From Agarilytica sp045430345 (GTDB lineage Bacteria > Pseudomonadota > Gammaproteobacteria > Pseudomonadales > Cellvibrionaceae), in contig JAILXT010000001.1 of the NCBI GenBank assembly GCA_045430345.1, positions 1,240,001-1,304,000 on the forward strand: a stretch of DNA of 64,000 bases. The letters are read 5' to 3'. The notes below the pieces were generated by a model. The model saw nothing but the letters and a program-made list of their open reading frames with translations, was not told the origin of the DNA and made no database searches. Shown piece after piece: positions 47,155-54,684 of the stretch; the first letter of the stretch is position 1, and each line of letters opens with the position of its first letter. Both the position numbers and the translations under genes were made by a program.

Positions 47155-48465
47155 ATGACTGATAAGAAAGCAAAGCTTACGGTCGATGGCCTGGACGAAT
47201 CCATTGAATTACCGGTGTACGCTGGCTCTGTTGGCCCAGACGTTATTGATGTAAGAGCTCTAACAGCCAAAGGCTACTTCACTTACGACCCAGGATTTGT
47301 ATCCACAGCGGCTTGTGAATCTGCCATTACCTACATCGATGGAGACAAAGGTGTACTGCTTCATCGCGGATACCCCATCGAAGACCTTGCTGACAATTCC
47401 GACTACTTGGAAACATGCTTCCTACTCCTTCACGGTGAACTGCCTAACCAATCAGAATACGATGAGTTCGTTGGTATTATTCGCAACCACACCATGGTTC
47501 ACGAATCTATCGCTCGCTTTTTCCGTGGTTTTCACTACGATTCTCACCCAATGGCCATGATGTGTGGCATTGTCGGTGCATTATCGGCTTTCTATCACGA
47601 CTCATTGGACGTATCAGATCAGCGTAGCCGCATCATCTCAGCTCATCGTCTGATCGCCAAAATGCCAACCTTGGCAGCCATGTGCTACAAACACTCCCAA
47701 GGCCAACCGTTCATGTATCCGGATAACAGCCTAAGTTATTCTGAAAACTTCCTACACATGATGTTTGGTACACCTTGTGACGATCCAAAGGTTAACCCCG
47801 TATTAGCACGCGCAATGGACAAGATCTTCTTGCTACACGCGGATCATGAGCAAAATGCTTCTACATCTACCGTCCGCTTAGCTGGTTCATCTGGCGCTAA
47901 CCCGTTCGCATGTATTGCGGCAGGTATCGCGACATTGTGGGGCCCTGCTCATGGCGGTGCTAACGAAGCCGTATTAACAATGCTTAACGAAATTGGCGAT
48001 GTGTCTAATATCGACAAGTTCATCGAGCGAGCAAAAGACAAAGACGATCCTTTCCGCCTTATGGGCTTTGGTCATCGGGTTTATAAAAACTTCGATCCTC
48101 GCGCTAAAGTAATGAAAGAGACATGTGATGAAGTGCTTGCTGAACTTGGTATCGAAAATGATCCATTGCTAGCGATCGCCAAACGTCTTGAGCAAATCGC
48201 ATTAGAAGATGAGTACTTTGTAGAAAGAAAACTCTATCCAAATGTTGATTTCTACTCAGGTATCATCATGAAGGCCATTGGTATCCCAACGGACATGTTC
48301 ACTGTTATTTTCGCCACGGGTCGTACTGTTGGCTGGATTGCACACTGGCATGAAATGTCTTCTGAAGGCTACCGTATTGGTCGTCCACGTCAGTTGTATA
48401 CTGGTGAAACTTCTCGTGAAACTACATCACGAGATGGCCGCCCTGCGACAAACCCTCAGTTCTAA
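47155..48465 (+). CDS. gltA: Citrate synthase
   Basis: The 436-residue type II citrate synthase condenses oxaloacetate and acetyl-CoA. It shows LLHRGYPIEDLA, LHADHEQNASTSTVRLAGSSGANPF (in parts) with an active-site His, the GPAHGGANEAV active-site His, FGHRVYKNFDPRAK, and the NVDFYSGII active-site Asp. The start has AGGAGT upstream. A terminator follows the gene. Confidence 0.99.
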   Translation: MTDKKAKLTVDGLDESIELPVYAGSVGPDVIDVRALTAKGYFTYDPGFVSTAACESAITYIDGDKGVLLHRGYPIEDLADNSDYLETCFLLLHGELPNQSEYDEFVGIIRNHTMVHESIARFFRGFHYDSHPMAMMCGIVGALSAFYHDSLDVSDQRSRIISAHRLIAKMPTLAAMCYKHSQGQPFMYPDNSLSYSENFLHMMFGTPCDDPKVNPVLARAMDKIFLLHADHEQNASTSTVRLAGSSGANPFACIAAGIATLWGPAHGGANEAVLTMLNEIGDVSNIDKFIERAKDKDDPFRLMGFGHRVYKNFDPRAKVMKETCDEVLAELGIENDPLLAIAKRLEQIALEDEYFVERKLYPNVDFYSGIIMKAIGIPTDMFTVIFATGRTVGWIAHWHEMSSEGYRIGRPRQLYTGETSRETTSRDGRPATNPQF

Positions 48466-48484
48466 AAGGTTTGTTTTAAATCTG

Positions 48485-48512
48485 AAAAAGGCTGCTATAT
48501 GCAGCCTTTTTT
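48485..48512 (+). terminator. Terminator after gltA
   Basis: A stem AAAAAGGCTGC / GCAGCCTTTTT with a TATAT loop is followed by a T run on the plus strand, 20 bases past the stop. It may also serve the convergent lapG-like gene. Confidence 0.92.
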
Positions 48513-48555
48513 ATGCCTATTCGTTGGTGAGATACGCTTATCAGCGTCATATTTT

Positions 48556-49221
48556 TTACTTCAAACTTTCTAACATTCGCGTATTTAATTGCTTCCATTT
48601 TGGCAGACTCACTTGGCTATCCCCTTTTAGTTTGCGACCACGGTCCCGAGCCAACCAAATACTTTTACCATTAAAACTGTATATGGGTACGAGGTCAGGA
48701 CGTTGCGAAGCAGGTAATATAGTTTTATTAATGTTATCGAGGATTAGCGGCTCTGATTCTGGTTTTTCATAATACGCCAGGACCATATGGGCTTGATCAT
48801 AGGTAATCGATTTTACATAAGTAATGCGTAATTTTTCCGGGTCAAACTTCTCTTCAACTAAGGAAAAATATTTTCCAATAGAAAAGTCCTCACAATCACC
48901 CGCGTTACTCGCCAGCGTCTCAATCGGTGTCGCCCAGTAATCCTCTTGCCCCCAATGCTGTTGATCGCTGAGCCAACGAACTTGGTTAAAATAATCGTTG
49001 GTGAGGCTTAACGAAGTCCCTACGGCTGGCTTAGATAACAAATGCTTGCTGACCAACCTTTCCCAGCCCTGAAGACGTTCTACCGCGCTATCGCCATACT
49101 TTTCACCGGCTAACTGCAGGACTTTCTCACTGATCGAGAACTGAGAATAAGCAGGAAAAACAAGCACACACAAGGCAAAGAAACCGAGTAACGCTTGTGT
49201 CCGAGGATGAGAAATAATCAA
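48556..49221 (-). CDS. lapG: LapG-type periplasmic cysteine protease (transglutaminase-like)
   Basis: The 221-residue protein has a signal segment (about 1-26) and the BTLCP/LapG catalytic triad: C110 in NAGDCEDFSIGKY, H145 in YDQAHMVLAYY and D162 in LILDN. LapG cuts the retention module of LapA-type surface adhesins and is held back by the c-di-GMP receptor LapD. LapD and an adhesin are not in this window. The start is a TTG without a good ribosome binding site, so the exact N-terminus is uncertain. Confidence 0.88.
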   Translation of the reverse strand: MIISHPRTQALLGFFALCVLVFPAYSQFSISEKVLQLAGEKYGDSAVERLQGWERLVSKHLLSKPAVGTSLSLTNDYFNQVRWLSDQQHWGQEDYWATPIETLASNAGDCEDFSIGKYFSLVEEKFDPEKLRITYVKSITYDQAHMVLAYYEKPESEPLILDNINKTILPASQRPDLVPIYSFNGKSIWLARDRGRKLKGDSQVSLPKWKQLNTRMLESLK

Positions 49222-49366
49222 TACGCGCTCTACTTTGTCACGGGCATCTGCATGATAAAACCACGATACCGCGCCAACATATGGCCTATACCGGTATCCC
49301 TTATGCGTAACTCCATTTTAGCCTGTATTCACGGAAACGACGGTTCTAAGATGACTTTATCCCACC

Positions 49367-49380
49367 TTGATTCAAATCAA
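49367..49380 (+). promoter_or_regulatory. FNR/Anr box upstream of hpf
   Basis: TTGATTCAAATCAA matches the FNR/Anr consensus TTGAT-N4-ATCAA exactly. With the -10 at 49405-49410 the transcription start would be near 49417, which puts the box centre near -43, close to the class II position (about -41.5). Activation at low oxygen is therefore expected. Confidence 0.75.
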
Positions 49381-49404
49381 CAAGCTTGAGCTGCTTGGGA
49401 GTGC

Positions 49405-49410
49405 TAGAAT
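49405..49410 (+). promoter_or_regulatory. -10 element of the hpf promoter
   Basis: TAGAAT preceded by TGC makes a near-extended -10. No good -35 is present, as expected for an FNR-dependent promoter in which the upstream box replaces it. Confidence 0.5.
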
Positions 49411-49448
49411 TAACACAACGTAAATCAATATCAAATAGAGAGGAAATT

Positions 49449-49793
49449 ATGCGAATTGAGCTTTCTGGTCACCACCTAGACATTACCGACAGTATCCGTG
49501 ATGCCGTAAAACAAAAGCTGAGTAAAATTGAATCGCATTACCCTCAAATAGAGTCCTGTACGGTGATCTTAACCGTTGAGAAAAACGAACAAAAAGCAGA
49601 AATTAACACACAGTATATGAATACCCCCTTTTCTGTTGACGCCAGCCACAGCGATTTGTACTCCGCAGTCGCCGATGCGGCTAAGAAGCTTGATGCATCA
49701 TTAGCCCATAAAAAAGGGGCCGCAAAGTCTCAGCGCCATAAAGGTCCAAGCCTCGCCGATGCTGCGCCTAATAATGAGTCAGCTGTTTCTTAG
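49449..49793 (+). CDS. hpf: Ribosome hibernation promoting factor (HPF/YfiA family)
   Basis: The 114-residue protein matches the short HPF/YfiA fold: MRIELSGHHLDITDSIRDAVKQKLSKIESHYPQIESCTVILTVEKNEQKAEI (in parts), DLYSAVADAAKKLDASL. It binds idle ribosomes and promotes dimer formation or silencing. The ATG at 49449 has AGAGGA upstream. In most gammaproteobacteria hpf lies next to rpoN; here it stands alone and is preceded by an FNR/Anr box, suggesting oxygen-controlled hibernation. Confidence 0.92.
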   Translation: MRIELSGHHLDITDSIRDAVKQKLSKIESHYPQIESCTVILTVEKNEQKAEINTQYMNTPFSVDASHSDLYSAVADAAKKLDASLAHKKGAAKSQRHKGPSLADAAPNNESAVS

Positions 49794-49896
49794 CGAGCAT
49801 TAGGTAACCCGTATAGCACTATACCCCGTAAGGAGGGCTATTACCTTCATACCACACGTCAGATACGACATGATTATATGAAGATGTAAGCCCTTT

Positions 49897-50820
49897 TTAT
49901 TTACGCTTTCCCTTTTTCTTTTGCTCCAAAGCCTTTTCCTTGGCTAGGCGTTTTTCTTCTGCTTTTATTTCTGCAGCTTTTACTTCGGCGCTCACCATCG
50001 ACGGGGTTTCCATGCAAATAAGTCCTAACATGCCGGCGCGTAATTCATGGATAAACTGCTCAGAAATTTTTGTCAGATCCACTCGCCCTCCTCGTCCCAA
50101 ACACCCTCTCTGTCGCCCTGCCAATTCAAAAAATTCAATTTCAGTTGAGGGTAAGGACTCCAATTGGAAACGCTCTTTAAGTAATTCAGGATACGCCTGC
50201 TTTAGGTATTCATAGGCAAAAAACGCTACATCCTCATACTCCATTGCCGTATCTTTAATGGCGCCAGTGGCAGCCAAACGATAGCTAGAATGCTCATACT
50301 CTTGCTTAGGCCAAAGTATGCCTGGCGTATCCAACAGTAAAAAATCTTCTTCTAATTGAATGTGCTGCTGAGTTTTAGTTACTGCGGGCTCATTACCCGT
50401 TTTAGCGATCATCCTACCCGCTAAGACATTAATAAGTGTCGATTTCCCAACGTTGGGAATACCTACAATCATTGCCCGTGTTTTTACACCCCGAGCCTTG
50501 TTCGGCAACATTTTTTTGCATAGGCCCGGAATATTTTTTATATGATTTGGGTCATCTTTCGTAATAGGCAAGGTCTTTACACCCCGTTCTTTCTCAAACG
50601 CTTCTTGCCACTGTTTAACAATCATTGGATCCGCTAAATCACTTTTACTCAGTACTTTCACACAGGGCTTATCTCCCCGGAGTTTCGCAATTAGGGGGTT
50701 TTCGCTGCTAAAAGGAATACGTGCATCCAAAACTTCGATGACAATATCAACTTTTGATAAGGACTCTTTGATCTCCTTTTGGGCCTTGTGCATGTGCCCT
50801 GGGTACCACTGTATTGTCAT
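49897..50820 (-). CDS. rbgA: Circularly permuted ribosome-biogenesis GTPase (RbgA/YlqF-like)
   Basis: The protein (307 residues) has the permuted order of GTPase motifs of RbgA: G4 LSKSDLAD, then G1 GIPNVGKSTLINVLAGR, then G3 DTPGILWP. The N-terminus is MTIQWYPGHMHKAQKEI, the family start. It helps late 50S assembly. I chose the ATG at 50820 (GGAG upstream); the open frame continues further but adds no family similarity. The end is Lys-rich (KEKALEQKKKGKRK). Confidence 0.93.
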   Translation of the reverse strand: MTIQWYPGHMHKAQKEIKESLSKVDIVIEVLDARIPFSSENPLIAKLRGDKPCVKVLSKSDLADPMIVKQWQEAFEKERGVKTLPITKDDPNHIKNIPGLCKKMLPNKARGVKTRAMIVGIPNVGKSTLINVLAGRMIAKTGNEPAVTKTQQHIQLEEDFLLLDTPGILWPKQEYEHSSYRLAATGAIKDTAMEYEDVAFFAYEYLKQAYPELLKERFQLESLPSTEIEFFELAGRQRGCLGRGGRVDLTKISEQFIHELRAGMLGLICMETPSMVSAEVKAAEIKAEEKRLAKEKALEQKKKGKRK

Positions 50821-50952
50821 AGCACGGCTCCGTCTTCGATATCGTAGTGTGTGAATAGACTTAAAAGGGGGTGGGATTATGGCGGCACTACGGCTATGAC
50901 GCCAGTCATTCAATAGAATCGTTAAGAATGGCTCACGTTAATAGTGGGGCAA

Positions 50953-51786
50953 CTAGAACTTGGACACGATTGCAGGTTTAACACCTGAGGAGTTCGTATT
51001 TCGGTTTAAGACGGATATAACCTGTTTATCTTTTTTTTTCTCTGGCGCAGATTCAATCCGGACTTGATTTCGGCCGTTACTCTTTGCCGCATATAATGCT
51101 TTATCCGCACGCTCAAAAACAGATTCCATTGTGTCATCAGCAACAAACTGAGAGATGCCAAATGAAACGGAGATTTGAAAAGGTTTTTTGTTAAATTTAA
51201 ACGGAATTTTAGCAATAGCATCACGGATTTTGTCCAGTACACGCGCCGCTTGCTCTTCGTTCGTTTCAGGCAGGATCATCACAAACTCCTCTCCCCCCAA
51301 ACGAGCCACAAAATCAACCGTCCGGAACTTAGATTCAAGGTATTTTGCGATAAGCGCCAAGGACTTATCCCCTGCCCGGTGACCATATTGATCGTTAATC
51401 TTCTTAAAATGATCGATATCACACACGGCAAGCGAAAGAGGACGGTGATAGCGCTTAAAACGCCTTAATTCATGGAAAGCGCGCTCATTGTACGCAGCGC
51501 GATTTGGCAGGCCCGTTAATTCATCGTGAGTCGACTTGTGCTTTTCAGTCTGTAACAAATCTTTTGTCTGATCAGACTCTTTCTCAATAAGGCGAACCCT
51601 TGCCAAAACGGCCTGTAGCTGTTCACTTACAGTAGTATCCTGTGGAATATCGACTTTCTGATAGGCTCTAAGTGCGTCCTGTATGCTAGCCAAATGGTCA
51701 CATACCACCTCTGTGAGCCGGGCAAATTCATTTTGTTCTACCACATCAATAACCGTAATATCTGAATGTAAATCTACTCTGGGCAC
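50953..51786 (-). CDS. Diguanylate cyclase (GGDEF)
   Basis: The 277-residue protein makes cyclic di-GMP. Residues 1-80 are a helical or coiled-coil region with no membrane span. The GGDEF domain (about 85-245) has THDELTGLPNRAAYNERAF, DIDHFKKINDQYGHRAGD and the active GGEEF (164-168). The inhibitory I-site RTVD (155-158) is five residues before it, so product feedback is expected. The start is a GTG. It is encoded two genes away from lapG, which c-di-GMP signalling regulates through LapD. Confidence 0.93.
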   Translation of the reverse strand: MPRVDLHSDITVIDVVEQNEFARLTEVVCDHLASIQDALRAYQKVDIPQDTTVSEQLQAVLARVRLIEKESDQTKDLLQTEKHKSTHDELTGLPNRAAYNERAFHELRRFKRYHRPLSLAVCDIDHFKKINDQYGHRAGDKSLALIAKYLESKFRTVDFVARLGGEEFVMILPETNEEQAARVLDKIRDAIAKIPFKFNKKPFQISVSFGISQFVADDTMESVFERADKALYAAKSNGRNQVRIESAPEKKKDKQVISVLNRNTNSSGVKPAIVSKF

Positions 51787-52007
51787 AAACTTCCCAATGG
51801 AAACTCAAGGCCAAAGACAAAAATAGAAGGCGAGATTTGATCCATTTCTAAAATGAATCTCAAGATTCTTCCCCAAGCACCAATTTCACCTTATGGTGTA
51901 AAAATACACAAGGAGAAACTACATATTCGCTTAACATATAAGCAATCATTCTAAGTAGCGCTTGGAGTTAGGAGGCTCCAGTTCTAAGCTAAAAAACGAA
52001 TAGAGAC
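51787..52007. other. Intergenic spacer between diguanylate cyclase gene and yceH
   Basis: The 221-base AT-rich spacer should carry the diguanylate cyclase promoter. No clear -35/-10 pair, terminator or gene was found. Confidence 0.4.
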
Positions 52008-52694
52008 TCACTCATTAAACGCTAACCACTGCGTTTTTAGCTCATCGAACTCAGCCCTAAGCGTTGACAATTCTTGCTCTAAGTCTCGTATTCGCTCCGC
52101 TTGGCTAGAGGTAGAAGCAAGAGTGGAAGAGGAAGAAGGCCCTTCGGAAGATTCAAAGTGCCCTGCATCGGCGGTATTTATATCGCTGGGGAGATCAGAA
52201 AAGAGATGGGCAAAACGAGATTCACGGCGACCCGGCTCCCGAGCTAGTTTCACAACCAGCGCACCTTTTTCAAAATCTATAAGAGAATCTAGGCACGACT
52301 CAACACCATGAACGTCCGCAAACTCACACAACCTTTGCGTACGCGTTCTAAGCTCGCCCGGTGTCTGGGGGCCACGCAACAACATCACACATACAATCCC
52401 GAGCTGCTTCGGGTTAAGGTGTAAAGTACTGAATTCGGTATTACAAAACCGGTGCTTAAACTTAGCGACACGGCTACCAACAAGAACCTCCGCCACTAAA
52501 TTTCTATGCGCCAACCCGTCCAGGGTATCTTGAACCTCGTCCTCCGACAGATTCATTACGGGTTCTCGGTTACTTTTCTGATTACAAGCAACGGTCACAG
52601 CCTTAAGTGAGAGAGGGTATTGATCAGGTGTCGTAAGCTCTTTTTCAATTAACGAGCCAAGAACTCGCGCTTCAATATGACTAAGCTCAATCAT
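52008..52694 (-). CDS. yceH: YceH/UPF0502 protein
   Basis: The 228-residue protein has the UPF0502 start (IELSHIEARVLGSLIEKELTTPDQYPLSL, in parts; ACNQKSNREPVM) with two winged-helix-like domains, and VKLAREPGRRESRFAHLFS. It ends with a Ser-rich linker and a coiled coil (QAERIRDLEQELSTLRAEFDELK, in parts). Function is unknown. It overlaps the upstream small gene by one base (TAATG), suggesting coupling. Confidence 0.92.
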   Translation of the reverse strand: MIELSHIEARVLGSLIEKELTTPDQYPLSLKAVTVACNQKSNREPVMNLSEDEVQDTLDGLAHRNLVAEVLVGSRVAKFKHRFCNTEFSTLHLNPKQLGIVCVMLLRGPQTPGELRTRTQRLCEFADVHGVESCLDSLIDFEKGALVVKLAREPGRRESRFAHLFSDLPSDINTADAGHFESSEGPSSSSTLASTSSQAERIRDLEQELSTLRAEFDELKTQWLAFNE

Positions 52695-52927
52695 TAATGT
52701 GGCTTCCTTTCCGTATCAGAGGGTGAAAACGATGCAATACCAAATTCACCAGAGGGTAAACCTGGGGATGTTAACTCACCATCAACATCATCTTGCTTGC
52801 CATTAAACTGTTCGTCAATTTTGGCCAAAAGTGTACGCCGACGATTCCGGTACTCATCAAAATTGAGTTTGTGACTCGCATAATCCTGACATAAGCGGTG
52901 CAGGATGGTCGCGTAGCTTCTAGACAT
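52694..52927 (-). CDS. Small hypothetical protein coupled to yceH
   Basis: The 77-residue protein (RSYATILHRLCQDYASHKLNFDEYRNRRRTLLAKIDEQFNG, in parts) has a helical N-terminal half resembling short Pseudomonas-type proteins with an L-C-x-D-Y...Y-R-x-R-R pattern, and an acidic, Ser/Pro-rich tail. Its stop overlaps the yceH start. Function not recognised. Position and coding-like composition support it as real. Confidence 0.65.
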   Translation of the reverse strand: MSRSYATILHRLCQDYASHKLNFDEYRNRRRTLLAKIDEQFNGKQDDVDGELTSPGLPSGEFGIASFSPSDTERKPH

Positions 52928-53028
52928 GCAGAACCTGTTTTATTAGTAAAAGGGAAATCCCCACTCTTACGCACAAAAATAACCTATTCCTGTCTGCAAA
53001 TCAAAAAATAGGATTAGCGACCTAAACA

Positions 53029-53056
53029 AAAAAAGAGGGCCGAAGCCCTCTTTTTT
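53029..53056 (-). terminator. Terminator after the Cys-rich exported protein gene
   Basis: AAAAAGAGGGC / GCCCTCTTTTTT with a CGAA loop has A and T runs on both sides. It lies 31 bases past the stop of the 53087-54055 gene and could work in both directions. Confidence 0.92.
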
Positions 53057-53086
53057 ATATCGAGATAAATATGTCTATGAACGGTA

Positions 53087-54055
53087 TTATTTTGACCAAT
53101 AAGGGCGAGAAGCTTTCATTTGACGCTCCTCTTCCACAAGACCGGATATCGTAGAACCGTCATCCATAAACTTCTGAGATTCAGCAAGGCTTTCTTCTGC
53201 GCCACCACGTCCCGTTCCCAGCACCCAGTGATAACTTGCTCGATGAAGGCGAGCGGCCGATTGAAAGCGTTTAAAATGCGCTGAATCCCGATCAGCATTA
53301 TGAGCCATGACAAGCGTAGAGGCCGAAGCAGCATTTTTCCACGCTTGAGCCGCATGCTTATGACGCATGCCGTTTGCGTATGCATAACCGACTTGCTCGT
53401 AAACCTTACCCGATAGCTCCATTACCTGGACGCCAAGATCGCGGTACTGCTCTCGCACGCGCGCAACGGTAATTTCATCGTAATTATTTAAAATGGATTC
53501 TCCACGAATGAAAAAGTCAGAACCAAAACTTAAGGTATCCGCAGAATAATCACGCCAAGCCAACTGAGCCAAGCTTTCCTTTTTATCCGCAAGTAAACTC
53601 GCTGAGACTTGTTGCTGTATACCAAAAAGCGTATCAACATTGTTTGACACAATATCGAGCTTCGCCTTCGCCGCATCTAAATCAAGTGCTTTTACTCTTG
53701 ATTCAAAGCTTTCAAAATCCTTGATGATTGCCCAATATAACGCGGCAACCTTATTGTTAAGCTTCGGCACTTCTTCAAGCGCAAGCGCTTGCTTTTCCTC
53801 TATCTCTAGAGAAAGCGGTAAGCGATTCGCTAGCGGGCCATGTAACGAGCAAAAGCCCAATTCTGCGCTCGTATTTTTCACACAGTTCGCGACAAGTCGC
53901 GCTTCTTGATTTTTGCACGTCTCGACCCACGATTTGGTAGGCAAACTCGCGCAATCACAACTAATTGACGAACACTGCTCCGCGGAAAACGCAGTAGAAG
54001 AAAACCCCATAACAACGAGGGCGATGAAGGAGCTGATCAAATTTTTCATAGACAT
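53087..54055 (-). CDS. Exported helical hypothetical protein with N-terminal Cys cluster
   Basis: The 322-residue protein has a signal peptide (about 1-24, ending AFSA-E). A cysteine cluster follows (EQCSSISCDCASLP, ETCKN, ANCVKN, FCSLHGP; seven Cys in about 45 residues). The remainder is mainly helical with many Ala, Gln and Glu residues. The protein should be periplasmic, with disulfides or metal in the N-terminal part. No family was recognised. It is monocistronic: a 629-base gap lies upstream and a terminator downstream. Confidence 0.8.
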   Translation of the reverse strand: MSMKNLISSFIALVVMGFSSTAFSAEQCSSISCDCASLPTKSWVETCKNQEARLVANCVKNTSAELGFCSLHGPLANRLPLSLEIEEKQALALEEVPKLNNKVAALYWAIIKDFESFESRVKALDLDAAKAKLDIVSNNVDTLFGIQQQVSASLLADKKESLAQLAWRDYSADTLSFGSDFFIRGESILNNYDEITVARVREQYRDLGVQVMELSGKVYEQVGYAYANGMRHKHAAQAWKNAASASTLVMAHNADRDSAHFKRFQSAARLHRASYHWVLGTGRGGAEESLAESQKFMDDGSTISGLVEEERQMKASRPYWSK

Positions 54056-54684
54056 GGACTCTCTTTAAAATGTTTGTAGAGACAACCGCTTTACATATTT
54101 ATATAGATAAAAATGTGTACTACTTCAAAAAAACATCTTGATGTGAATATAGATGACAGGCCTATGATTTTCATAATGCTTATACGTTATAAACTCGGCT
54201 ATTTATGGTGTTAAGGAATATAAAATTGACGTTGAACAGTTTTTATCTAAAAAGCGTATGAAAGAGACGGCAAATTTTAGTTTTATGCATAATAGCCATC
54301 GAATAGATCGAAATGGTGAACATATAACGATCAACTATTAGGCCCTCCAAATTCGCCTAATGCTTATTGTTTATGACAGCTCCCCGCTTTAATCGGAATT
54401 AATCTAATCCTAAGGCTAAATATTTCACAGGATTCACCGAGTATCCGAGGTTGAATCGTGAAAACTAACATAGTGAAGTATTTGCATGCGACGCCAGAAT
54501 CAACTAAGAGACACCGTAAGCGCCCGCTAACGCGCTTGTTCTGCCTACGTTTTAAGCAAATTGACGCGTCACAGATTCAAGCGGGAAGAAAACTCAGCCA
54601 AACCAGCTATACCCCGCTAAAACCCTGATCTCGTGCTCGTTTTCACGATCGATCATCTATACTTGGGTTATCTCTTTCAGTGAT
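54056..54684. other. Long spacer between the Cys-rich protein and fapA-like genes
   Basis: The 629-base region should hold two divergent promoters. A TATACT -10-like sequence lies near 54658, only about 25 bases before the fapA-like start, which would give a very short leader. One possible small gene is listed separately. Otherwise I see nothing recognisable. Confidence 0.5.
54458..54628 (+). CDS. Possible small basic protein (56 residues)
   Basis: A GTG with GAGG seven bases upstream opens a 56-residue frame rich in Lys and Arg (for example KRHRKRPLTRLFCLRFKQ). It lies in an otherwise empty region before the fapA-like gene. A chance frame is quite possible; no family was recognised and there is no other support. 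Confidence 0.25.
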   Translation: MKTNIVKYLHATPESTKRHRKRPLTRLFCLRFKQIDASQIQAGRKLSQTSYTPLKP

